From positions 930,001 to 994,000 of the forward strand of contig JAAHFU020000001.1 in NCBI GenBank assembly GCA_010672825.2: a stretch of 64,000 nucleotides of DNA, written 5' to 3'. Source of the stretch: Leptolyngbya sp. SIO1E4. GTDB taxonomy: Bacteria; Cyanobacteriota; Cyanobacteriia; Phormidesmidales; Phormidesmidaceae. The notes beneath the pieces are model-generated. The model was not told where the DNA came from. It saw only the letters and a program-made list of their open reading frames with translations, and ran no database searches. Made by a program: the position numbers and the translations under genes. This document shows, in pieces, positions 57,967 through 64,000 of this stretch (position 1 is its first letter; each line of letters begins with the position of its first letter).

Positions 57967-59289
57967 ATGACCCAGGCGATCGATAGACCCCAAGCGACAA
58001 ACGCTGCTACCGCTACAGCACAGACCTTTACTCAACTGCGATGCCGTGAGTGCGGCGAAACCTATGAGCTAGGTGCCATGCATGTTTGTGAAGATGTGTG
58101 CTTTGGCCCCTTAGAGGTGGCCTACGACTACGATGCAATTCGTCGGCAGGTGACCCGGGCCAGCATTGAAGCGGGGCCAAAATCTATCTGGCGCTATAAA
58201 GCCTTTTTGCCCGTGGCCACCGATACCCCTATCGATGTCGGTACTGGGATGACGCCGCTTTTAAAGGCCAATCGCCTGGCACGACGCCTGGGGTTGAAGT
58301 CGCTCTACATTAAAAATGATGCTGTTAACATGCCTACCCTGAGCTTTAAGGATCGGGTGGTGTCTGTTGCCCTCACCCGTGCCATGGAGCTGGGATTCAC
58401 AACAGTGTCTTGCGCCAGCACAGGCAATCTGGCAAATTCTACCGCGGCGATCGCGGCCCACGCCGGGCTCGATTGCTGTGTCTTTATCCCCGCTGACTTA
58501 GAAGCTGGCAAGGTCTTAGGAACGCTGATTTATAGCCCCACTGTGATGGCCGTTAAGGGTAACTATGATCAGGTAAATCGGCTGTGTTCTGAGGTGGCCA
58601 ACACCCACGGGTGGGGCTTTGTGAACATCAATCTCCGTCCTTACTATTCTGAAGGGTCGAAGACGCTGGGCTTTGAGGTTGCTGAGCAACTCGGGTGGCA
58701 GTTGCCCGACCACATTGTGGCACCGCTGGCGTCTGGCTCTCTCTTCACCAAGATTTACAAGGGCTTCCAGGAGTTCATTAAAACCGGCCTGGTAGACGAT
58801 AAAAACGTGCGCTTCAGCGGTGCCCAGGCAGAAGGCTGCTCCCCCATTGCGCAAGCCTTCCAGGAAGGTCGGGATTTTGTGACGCCAGTGAAACCCAATA
58901 CGATCGCCAAATCCATCGCGATCGGCAACCCCGCCGATGGCATCTATGCCTTAGAGACTGCGCGCAAAACTAACGGCAACATTGAATCCGTCACGGATGC
59001 TGAAATTGTTGAAGGGATGAAACTCCTGGCAGAAACTGAGGGCATCTTCACAGAAACCGCAGGCGGCACGACCATTGCAGTTCTGAAAAAGCTGGCAGAA
59101 GCGGGCAAAATCAACCCGGATGAAACCACCGTTGCCTATATCACCGGCAATGGCCTGAAAACTCAAGAAGCTGTGCAAGGCTACATCGGTGAGCCCCTAA
59201 CCCTGGAGCCCAAGCTCGACAGCTTTGAGCATGCCCTGGAGCGGGCGCGCACCCTGGAGCGTTTGGATTGGCAGCAGGTTCTCGTCTAG
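57967..59289 (+). CDS. thrC: threonine synthase
   Basis: A 440-residue PLP enzyme that makes threonine from O-phosphohomoserine. The PLP lysine is K128 in TLSFKDRVV. STGNLANSTAAIAAHAGL is the phosphate/cofactor-binding loop region, and AGGTTIAVLKKLAEAG is near the end. The N-terminus has four cysteines, C26xxC29 and C41xxxC45, a zinc-ribbon-like element common in cyanobacterial and archaeal-type threonine synthases. ATG at 57967. It is followed about 190 bp later by a MoaD/ThiS-like gene, a pairing seen in cyanobacteria. Cytoplasmic. Confidence 0.95.
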   Translation: MTQAIDRPQATNAATATAQTFTQLRCRECGETYELGAMHVCEDVCFGPLEVAYDYDAIRRQVTRASIEAGPKSIWRYKAFLPVATDTPIDVGTGMTPLLKANRLARRLGLKSLYIKNDAVNMPTLSFKDRVVSVALTRAMELGFTTVSCASTGNLANSTAAIAAHAGLDCCVFIPADLEAGKVLGTLIYSPTVMAVKGNYDQVNRLCSEVANTHGWGFVNINLRPYYSEGSKTLGFEVAEQLGWQLPDHIVAPLASGSLFTKIYKGFQEFIKTGLVDDKNVRFSGAQAEGCSPIAQAFQEGRDFVTPVKPNTIAKSIAIGNPADGIYALETARKTNGNIESVTDAEIVEGMKLLAETEGIFTETAGGTTIAVLKKLAEAGKINPDETTVAYITGNGLKTQEAVQGYIGEPLTLEPKLDSFEHALERARTLERLDWQQVLV

Positions 59290-59479
59290 AGAGTTGCCTG
59301 CAGGGGGCCGCGAGTTTAACCTAGCTTGCCCCCCCTTGCTGGTTTCTCTGATTCACACCTATACCGTACGATCGCACGAATGGGCAGTTGTTTGGGTAAA
59401 TGTGGGGTGAGCGATCGCCCCAAGGGTTTGCCCCCAAGTTGTTAGTGTGTTTGAAATTTCAACCCGTCACGATTAAGTT

Positions 59480-59755
59480 ATGGCTATTAAAGTTTTAGTT
59501 CCAACCCCACTGCAAAAGTTCACCAATAATCAAGCCACCCTGGAGTGCGAAGGGGGCACGATTGTCGATCTGATGAACACCCTAGACACACAATTTCCCG
59601 GCATTAAAGCCCGCCTGTGTGATGATCAGGGTGAACTGCGGCGCTTCGTTAATTTCTACGTCAATAGCGAAGACATTCGTTTCTTAGAAGGCAAAGAGAC
59701 GGCCCTGAAGGACGGCGACGAAGTCAGCATTGTACCTGCCGTTGCAGGGGGCTAA
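59480..59755 (+). CDS. MoaD/ThiS-like ubiquitin-fold sulfur carrier next to thrC
   Basis: A 91-residue beta-grasp protein ending [12 protein letters not shown]. The terminal Gly-Gly is the site of adenylation and thiocarboxylation in sulfur carriers. It resembles CysO and MoaD in length and in the [30 protein letters not shown] stretch, the pattern of CysO of actinobacterial CysO-CysM cysteine synthesis. Its partner here is threonine synthase rather than a cysteine synthase. The roles of this protein, and whether it acts with ThrC or another PLP enzyme, are unknown. The ATG at 59480 has a poor ribosome binding site. Confidence 0.85.
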   Translation: MAIKVLVPTPLQKFTNNQATLECEGGTIVDLMNTLDTQFPGIKARLCDDQGELRRFVNFYVNSEDIRFLEGKETALKDGDEVSIVPAVAGG

Positions 59756-59760
59756 TTTCA

Positions 59761-59786
59761 TAGAGACGCGATTAGTCACGTCTCTA
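59761..59786. terminator. hairpin between the MoaD-like gene and ilvN
   Basis: TAGAGACG (59761-59768) pairs with CGTCTCTA (59779-59786); another copy of GCGTCTCTATAAAC follows at 59794. It lies between two convergent genes, so it may act in both directions. Confidence 0.55.
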
Positions 59787-59815
59787 TAAACATCGCGTCT
59801 CTATAAACTAGGGCT

Positions 59816-60337
59816 CTATTGCAGCTTGCTTTGCAGAGACTTGAGATATTCAGTGTTGACCCCTGACTCGCGGGTCAGCGCGATCTTGCCTGTGCGGGCA
59901 ACTTCGCGGAGGCCAAAGCGGGTTAAAACCTGCACGATCGCCACCATTTTGCCCGGATCACCCACCACCTCAATCGTGAGGGAATCTTCAGAAACGTCGA
60001 CCACCCGCGCCCGGAAGATTTGCACCAGCTCTAAAATTTCTGAGCGGGTGGTGCTGCTGGCGTTGACCTTAATCAGCATAAGCTCTCGCTCAACACAAGG
60101 CACTTCAGTAATGTCTTGTACCTTCAGAACGTTGATGAGCTTATAGAGCTGTTTGGTTAATTGCTCGATCGCTTGGTCATCCCCCGGCACCACCATGGTG
60201 ATGCGTGAAATGCCGACCTGCTCAGCAGGCCCCACTGCTAGGCTCTCAATATTGAATCCGCGCCGCGCGAATAGCCCAGCAATGCGCGTAAGAACCCCAG
60301 CTTCATCTTCAACCAGAACTGACAATGTATGCTTCAT
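59816..60337 (-). CDS. ilvN: acetolactate synthase small (regulatory) subunit
   Basis: A 173-residue regulatory subunit of acetohydroxyacid synthase in branched-chain amino acid synthesis, giving valine feedback control. The N-terminal ACT domain reads [40 protein letters not shown], with the family [35 protein letters not shown] next. The second half is [50 protein letters not shown]. Length is normal for cyanobacterial IlvH/IlvN. The large subunit gene is not adjacent. It is convergent with the MoaD-like gene and divergent from thiE. Confidence 0.95.
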   Translation of the reverse strand: MKHTLSVLVEDEAGVLTRIAGLFARRGFNIESLAVGPAEQVGISRITMVVPGDDQAIEQLTKQLYKLINVLKVQDITEVPCVERELMLIKVNASSTTRSEILELVQIFRARVVDVSEDSLTIEVVGDPGKMVAIVQVLTRFGLREVARTGKIALTRESGVNTEYLKSLQSKLQ

Positions 60338-60481
60338 AACCTTGGCGGCATCATTTCCCGAGCCGTGATGCTCACAATTAGGAGGGACAATGCCCGATCC
60401 TAGCCTGACTGATGCCCTTTGTTAAGCGTTTGCTTTTCTCTCGCACTAGGATGAACTAAGACCGTTTGTAGACCCAGGTAT

Positions 60482-61582
60482 ATGAGCCCCCCGAACTCAC
60501 CCGTGACGTACACAGATATCAGCGTCTATCGTATTCTGGATGCCAATTTAGACAGAGCGCGGGAAGGGCTGCGACCCCTGGAAGACTGGTGTCGCTTTGG
60601 CCTCAATCATCGTGAACTTACCGAGAAGTTTAAGCACCTGCGTCAAAGTCTGGCCCAGTGGCATACGGCTGATCTACGGGCAGCCCGAGATACCCCAGGC
60701 GACGAGGGCACTGCCATTACCCATCCTCAAGAAAAGGTTCGTAGCAGCGTTACCCAGGTGCTGCAGGCAAACTTTTGTCGGGTAGAAGAAGCACTGCGAT
60801 CGCTCGAAGAATTTGGCAAAATCCAGCGGCCTGATATGGCGGCAGCCTGTAAGCAAATGCGCTATCAGGTCTACACCTTAGAAAGCACTGTCCTGGGTCA
60901 TCAGCGACGACAACAGCTGCTCAAGGCCCAGATTTACCTCGTCACGGCCCCAGCAGAGAATTTGTTGGAGGCTGTAGAAGCAGCGCTCCAAGGGGGGCTG
61001 CAAATTGTGCAATATCGTGAGAAGCAGGCAGAAGACTGCGATCGCATCGTCATTGCCCGTCAGTTGAAGGCCCTTTGCCAACGCTACGGGGCGTTGTTTT
61101 TAATCAATGACCGGGTTGATTTGGCGATCGCGGTGGATGCTGACGGGGTGCACTTAGGGCAACAAGACCTGCCCATCGCCGTTGCCCGCGATCTTTTAGG
61201 CAGCCATCGCATTATCGGTCGCTCTACCACCAACCCAGAAGAAATGGCAAAAGCCGTGGCCGAAGGGGCTGACTATATTGGCGTGGGGCCAGTGTATGCG
61301 ACCCCCACCAAGCCGGACAAACCGGCCGCTGGGTTAGACTACGTACGCTACGCCGCCGCCAATGCCCCGGTTCCTTTTTATGCCATCGGCGGCATTGATA
61401 CCCAAAACCTGAGCGAGGTCATCGCGGCAGGGGCGCATCGTGTCGCGGTGGTTCGCGCCATTATGAAGGCGGATGACCCGACTGCAACGACCCAACGCTG
61501 CTTAAGCCAACTCCAGCATCATCCGGTTTTACCTCCGACGCGAGATGATGATCCTAATGTGAGCATTGCTGACAATCCATGA
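60482..61582 (+). CDS. thiE: thiamine phosphate synthase with N-terminal extra domain
   Basis: A 366-residue protein. Residues 155-345 are the TIM-barrel ThiE that joins HMP-PP and thiazole phosphate: QIVQYREKQAEDCDRI, LFLINDRVDLAIAVDADGVHLGQQDLP, IIGRSTTNPEEMAKAVAEGADYIGVGPVYATPTKPDKPAAGLDYV and FYAIGGIDTQN. The first 150 residues (VYRILDANLDRAREGLRPLEDWCRFGLNHRELT ...) are the helical domain fused to ThiE in cyanobacteria, of unclear role. The stop overlaps the ATG of thiS (ATGA), so both are translated together. No THI-box riboswitch is visible upstream. Confidence 0.95.
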   Translation: MSPPNSPVTYTDISVYRILDANLDRAREGLRPLEDWCRFGLNHRELTEKFKHLRQSLAQWHTADLRAARDTPGDEGTAITHPQEKVRSSVTQVLQANFCRVEEALRSLEEFGKIQRPDMAAACKQMRYQVYTLESTVLGHQRRQQLLKAQIYLVTAPAENLLEAVEAALQGGLQIVQYREKQAEDCDRIVIARQLKALCQRYGALFLINDRVDLAIAVDADGVHLGQQDLPIAVARDLLGSHRIIGRSTTNPEEMAKAVAEGADYIGVGPVYATPTKPDKPAAGLDYVRYAAANAPVPFYAIGGIDTQNLSEVIAAGAHRVAVVRAIMKADDPTATTQRCLSQLQHHPVLPPTRDDDPNVSIADNP

Positions 61583-61803
61583 GTTTCCCAATGGCTAATT
61601 CGATTCAGTTACACGTTAACGGTGAGGCCAAGACCTGCCCCTCCCAAACACGTTTACCCGATTATTTGCAGCAGTTAGGGCTCAATCCTCGCTTGATCGC
61701 GGTGGAATATAACGGCGAAATTTTGCACCGTCAGTTTTGGGAAAAGACCTATCTGCAGACGGGCGATCGCCTCGAAATTGTCACCATTGTCGGCGGCGGC
61801 TAA
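61579..61803 (+). CDS. thiS: thiamine biosynthesis sulfur carrier ThiS
   Basis: A 74-residue beta-grasp protein ending EIVTIVGGG, the Gly-Gly tail that is thiocarboxylated before sulfur is passed to the thiazole ring. IQLHVNGEAKTCPSQTRLPDYLQQLGLNPRLIAVEYNGEI is typical. The start overlaps the thiE stop by four bases (ATGA), an operon mark. ATG at 61579 gives MSFPMANSIQL; the internal Met at 61591 (MANSIQL) is equally plausible. It acts with ThiG, ThiF and ThiH or ThiO encoded elsewhere. Confidence 0.93.
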   Translation: MSFPMANSIQLHVNGEAKTCPSQTRLPDYLQQLGLNPRLIAVEYNGEILHRQFWEKTYLQTGDRLEIVTIVGGG

Positions 61804-61843
61804 TCAGCGTGAAGCAACGCATTGGTTGACTGTCAAAACCAAT

Positions 61844-61884
61844 CAGGAGCCAATACTCAAGCTGCTGAGCTTCATTGGCTCCTG
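61844..61884 (+). terminator. terminator of thiE-thiS
   Basis: Stem CAGGAGCCAAT (61844-61854) / ATTGGCTCCTG (61874-61884), 11 bp, loop 19 nt, followed about 12 bp later by CTTTT. It sits 40 bp after the thiS stop. Confidence 0.7.
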
Positions 61885-62029
61885 AACACACTCGCTTTTA
61901 GAATGTCTGGACTTGAGGACACACTCAAAACACTGTTTCCAGACCCCTGTTGAATCGCTCTCTATGGAAAGGATGCAAGACCTACGCCCCTATCCAGCCC
62001 ATTCATTAGGCCTCTTGCACAAATAAATA

Positions 62030-62160
62030 AGGCCCCCTCCTGTCCCCCAATTCTGGGGGAGGCCCTGCTTCAACGGTCAAAAGATACGAAGAAAATGTCT
62101 AGAAGTCCCCCAATTTTGGGGGATTAGGGGGCCACCCAGGATTGATGCAAGCGGTCTATT
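62030..62160 (+). repeat. Family C dispersed repeat, copy C2
   Basis: AAGGCCCCCTCCTGTCCCCC, AATTCTGGGGGAGGCC, TGCTTCAACGGTCAAAAGAT, GAAAATGTCTAGAAGTCCCC, CAATTTTGGGGGATTAGGGG, GATTGATGCAAGCGGTCTAT. It aligns with C1 (34733-34846); the first 30 bases also match 34184-34216. Confidence 0.78.
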
Positions 62161-62192
62161 GTGAATAGGGGACATTGCATACAGATTGGGCA

Positions 62193-62525
62193 TTAGCTCT
62201 TGGTAAAGCCAAGACCGTTCTCTTCTGCATAACGATTCATAAAGCGCATAAAGCGCTCCCACTCTGCGAGGCTTTTGATGACAAACGTTGCTTCAATACC
62301 CGCAGGTTCACCATTAATGAATTTACCGTTCACCTCACGGGTCACCAATTCCCCTTCTTCGTCAACCATATACATGCCTGTAATTTCTAACCCTTCTTCA
62401 GAAAAGGCTTTGGGGTGTTCGAAGTAAAAGGTAGCCGTGCCGTCGGTGCCGTCCCGAGAACGCGTTAAACGCACGTCGGGAACGACTTCTTCCACGACCC
62501 CTCGCGCAAATTCGATGTGAGCCAT
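62193..62525 (-). CDS. psb28: photosystem II assembly factor Psb28
   Basis: A 110-residue soluble Psb28 (PsbW-like) protein that binds CP47-containing assembly intermediates of photosystem II. It reads [38 protein letters not shown], then [61 protein letters not shown], along the full length of the family. No membrane segment is present, which fits a peripheral cytoplasmic-side factor. The gene is monocistronic, with repeats on both sides. The ATG at 62525 is clear. Confidence 0.95.
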   Translation of the reverse strand: MAHIEFARGVVEEVVPDVRLTRSRDGTDGTATFYFEHPKAFSEEGLEITGMYMVDEEGELVTREVNGKFINGEPAGIEATFVIKSLAEWERFMRFMNRYAEENGLGFTKS

Positions 62526-62835
62526 ATCTGTGCCTGTTTACAATCGTTAAACTTAAACTCTAATTTTCTCATTTTAAGGAACACTTCTGCTGAATCCCAG
62601 GAGAGATTCTTAGCAAATGGTCAACCTAACGCCTGTGCGAGCATAATTGCAGCATTGATAGCTTTGTTTAGCCTTGTTCAGTTGAGTTCAGGACGTCTGG
62701 GTCAAGACAGGGTCTAGGGTTTGGGGTTTGGGGTCTGGGGTTTGGGGTCTAGGGTTTGGGGTCTAGAGTGGACTTTATCCCAATGCACACCGCTCATCGA
62801 TAACTGGAACGTCTGAACAAAGCGATGACGAACGC
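62526..62835. other. intergenic region with family A repeat A8
   Basis: About 310 bp between psb28 and the CHAT gene. It is mostly family A copy A8; no gene is supported. Confidence 0.6.
62668..62793 (+). repeat. Family A dispersed repeat, copy A8 (expanded heptamers)
   Basis: TTAGCCTTGTTCAGTTGAGT, TCAGGACGTCTGGGTCAAGA, then an expanded GGGTTTGGGGTCTGGGG type tract (about 62705-62767), GACTTTATCCCAATGCACAC and CGCTCATCG. The heptamer tract is the longest in the window. Confidence 0.8.
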
Positions 62836-64000
62836 TCATTCAGGGCTGCCAAGCAGGGTAAAGGCAGCCCAGTCGCGTGGGTGTGGATGCTGCTGCAGGG
62901 TTGCTAGCATTGCTTGCCGTAGGGCTTGAGCTTTGTTTTGACCGGTGGTGAGTTGACGATAAAACTCAGCCATTAACGCTGCCGTGGGCGCATCGGGAAC
63001 TGACCAGAGTGAGACAACGACGCTGGGAACCCCTTTCGTCATCAGCGATCGCGATAGGCCCATCACCCCATCTCCGGTGATGTGCCCTCGGCCGGTGTCA
63101 CAGGCACTCAAAACGACTAAGTCCGCTGTCCATGGCAGTTCTAAGATTTCAGCCGCGGTGAGCAGGCCATCTTCCCCATTGCCAGGGGCCAGCGCGATCG
63201 CCCCCGGCAAATCTCGAATGCCAGAATCTTCAACATTGCCATATTCCAGCAGACCATGGGTGGCCAGATGCACTAATTGCGCTGAGGGCAGGGCTTGTTT
63301 AACGCTCTGCTCCGTCGCCTCGGCCCCTAACACCGCATGGGTACCCAACAGGGTGGCAATGTCTAGGGCCTCTTGCTGTGCCCCTGGGAGGGCAGGCAGG
63401 GGGTGTGGGGTTTCTTGCTGGGGTGACCATACCGTGGGCATTACTGGATTACCCACCACGAGAGCATTGTCGAACCGCCCGCCGCGAGCGGTTTGAGCAG
63501 CCTGCTGCGTCAGCCCCCAGACCTGAATCGAGGGTGCCGTCAGAATCGTGTGCTGCTCAATCAGATAGGTGTTGTCGGCCCGCTGCAAAGCGGCAAAAGG
63601 CACCTGAAACAGCAGGTCTTGGGGAATAAAGACAACAGGGGCGTCCGGATCCGTGGGCAGCAAATCAGCAATCGGTGTAATCAGTTGGGTATAGAGGGCC
63701 TGGTAGCTATTGCCTTGCCCAGCTGCCGAAGCAGTCACCACCCCGAGCCCCCGATTACCCACCCCAACGGAATGCCGCAGTTGATTCACCAGGGTGGTGA
63801 GCGCGGTTTCTGAGGGATCGCCCGACTGCGCCGCAGACGCTAGCGGTTGAGCGCGAAAATCAACGTCTCCTGTTGGCTGCACTACCCAGATAAACAATTG
63901 GGCTTCATCTTTGGGGTTGGGCTGAATCAGAGCATATTCCACGAAAGTGGCCTGCTGCGATCGCGCCATCGCGCGAATCTCTTCAATGCTGGGTGATTCA
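62836..64000 (-). CDS. CHAT domain (caspase-like peptidase) protein, N-terminus cut by window edge
   Basis: The last 388 codons of a larger protein; the frame continues to the window end, reading ESPSIEEIRAMARSQQATFVEYALI. It is a CHAT (caspase HetF associated with TPRs) domain. The catalytic His is in LVHLATHGLLEYG and the Cys in LVVLSACDTGRGHITGDG, in the standard spacing, with preceding FIPQDLLFQVPFAAL and the ending ALRQAMLATLQQHPHPRDWAAFTLLGSP. CHAT proteins usually have TPRs at the N-terminus (expected beyond the edge) and act as peptidases in conflict or developmental regulation such as HetF. Both catalytic residues are present. Confidence 0.9.
   Translation of the reverse strand, partial: ESPSIEEIRAMARSQQATFVEYALIQPNPKDEAQLFIWVVQPTGDVDFRAQPLASAAQSGDPSETALTTLVNQLRHSVGVGNRGLGVVTASAAGQGNSYQALYTQLITPIADLLPTDPDAPVVFIPQDLLFQVPFAALQRADNTYLIEQHTILTAPSIQVWGLTQQAAQTARGGRFDNALVVGNPVMPTVWSPQQETPHPLPALPGAQQEALDIATLLGTHAVLGAEATEQSVKQALPSAQLVHLATHGLLEYGNVEDSGIRDLPGAIALAPGNGEDGLLTAAEILELPWTADLVVLSACDTGRGHITGDGVMGLSRSLMTKGVPSVVVSLWSVPDAPTAALMAEFYRQLTTGQNKAQALRQAMLATLQQHPHPRDWAAFTLLGSPE

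Larger units (their letters stand above)
61804..62192. other. intergenic region with terminator and repeat
   Basis: Between thiS and psb28. It contains the thiS terminator (61844-61884) and family C copy C2 (about 62030-62160). No gene is supported. Confidence 0.6.

Noticed and set aside
60338-60481. THI-box (TPP) riboswitch upstream of thiE
   Set aside because: I searched for the CTGAGA and ACCTGA...TAATGCC core elements and found neither in the short leader.
61844-61884. Hairpin after thiS as a riboswitch or small RNA
   Set aside because: A simple inverted repeat just after a stop codon is better explained as a terminator.

Overview
The window comes from a beta-cyanobacterium. It carries a beta-carboxysome operon (ccmK2-K1-L-M-N-O), a CO2-uptake NDH-1 module, ntcA and psb28. 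Many copies of the cyanobacterial HIP1 octamer GCGATCGC are scattered through it. The many intergenic repeats and accessory genes suggest a fairly large genome of Leptolyngbya/Oscillatoriales type, but that placement is inference.

Layout. 0-6 kb: the end of a DUF445 gene, a RecB-like nuclease, small conserved genes, an SDR oxidoreductase, msrA and a MntA-HepT type toxin-antitoxin pair. 6-13 kb: pcrA followed by an AT-rich accessory stretch with DUF2442, a NACHT NTPase, an EACC1-like effector-associated protein and a Uma2 endonuclease. 13-17.6 kb: pyruvate dehydrogenase E2, a YlqD protein, acyl-ACP synthetase and a DUF427 protein. 17.6-27.7 kb: a carbon-concentrating island in which ndhF4-ndhD4-cupB (minus) diverges from ccmK2K1LMNO (plus) across a 0.7 kb control region. 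27.8-31.2 kb: two paralogous lipoproteins, an RTX-repeat protein and tRNA-Pro(GGG). 32.2-33.6 kb: a 20-repeat CRISPR array with no cas genes in view, then a CP12-like gene. 35-44 kb: a lipoprotein, a carotenoid oxygenase, a potADBC-type polyamine ABC transporter and a site-2 protease. 45-49 kb: 5-formyl-THF cyclo-ligase, a PuuE-type allantoinase, a GNAT, a Rid protein and a NarL response regulator. 49.6-57.5 kb: a histidine kinase, an exported protein, cbiT, an Orn/Lys/Arg decarboxylase, a broken gene, a PadR regulator, a DUF3084 protein and ntcA. 58-64 kb: thrC with a MoaD-like partner, ilvN, thiE-thiS, psb28 and a CHAT protease that runs off the end.

The CCM genes form one functional unit. 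NDH-1MS' hydrates CO2 to bicarbonate, and the shell proteins with CcmM/CcmN build the carboxysome. CcmM keeps the zinc histidines and the C194/C200 pair of catalytically active gamma-carbonic anhydrase forms. The CP12-like gene nearby is likely tied to Calvin-cycle control. ntcA has a textbook NtcA box upstream.

The most unusual signal is repetitive DNA. I see at least three dispersed intergenic repeat families. Family A (about 95-190 bp, with telomere-like TAGGGTT heptamers) has eight clear copies plus a degenerate one. One copy sits inside a decayed reading frame, flanked by CTATA direct repeats, and deleting it restores the frame. That suggests a small non-autonomous mobile element. The CRISPR repeats also carry an ordered C/T polymorphism that records acquisition history.
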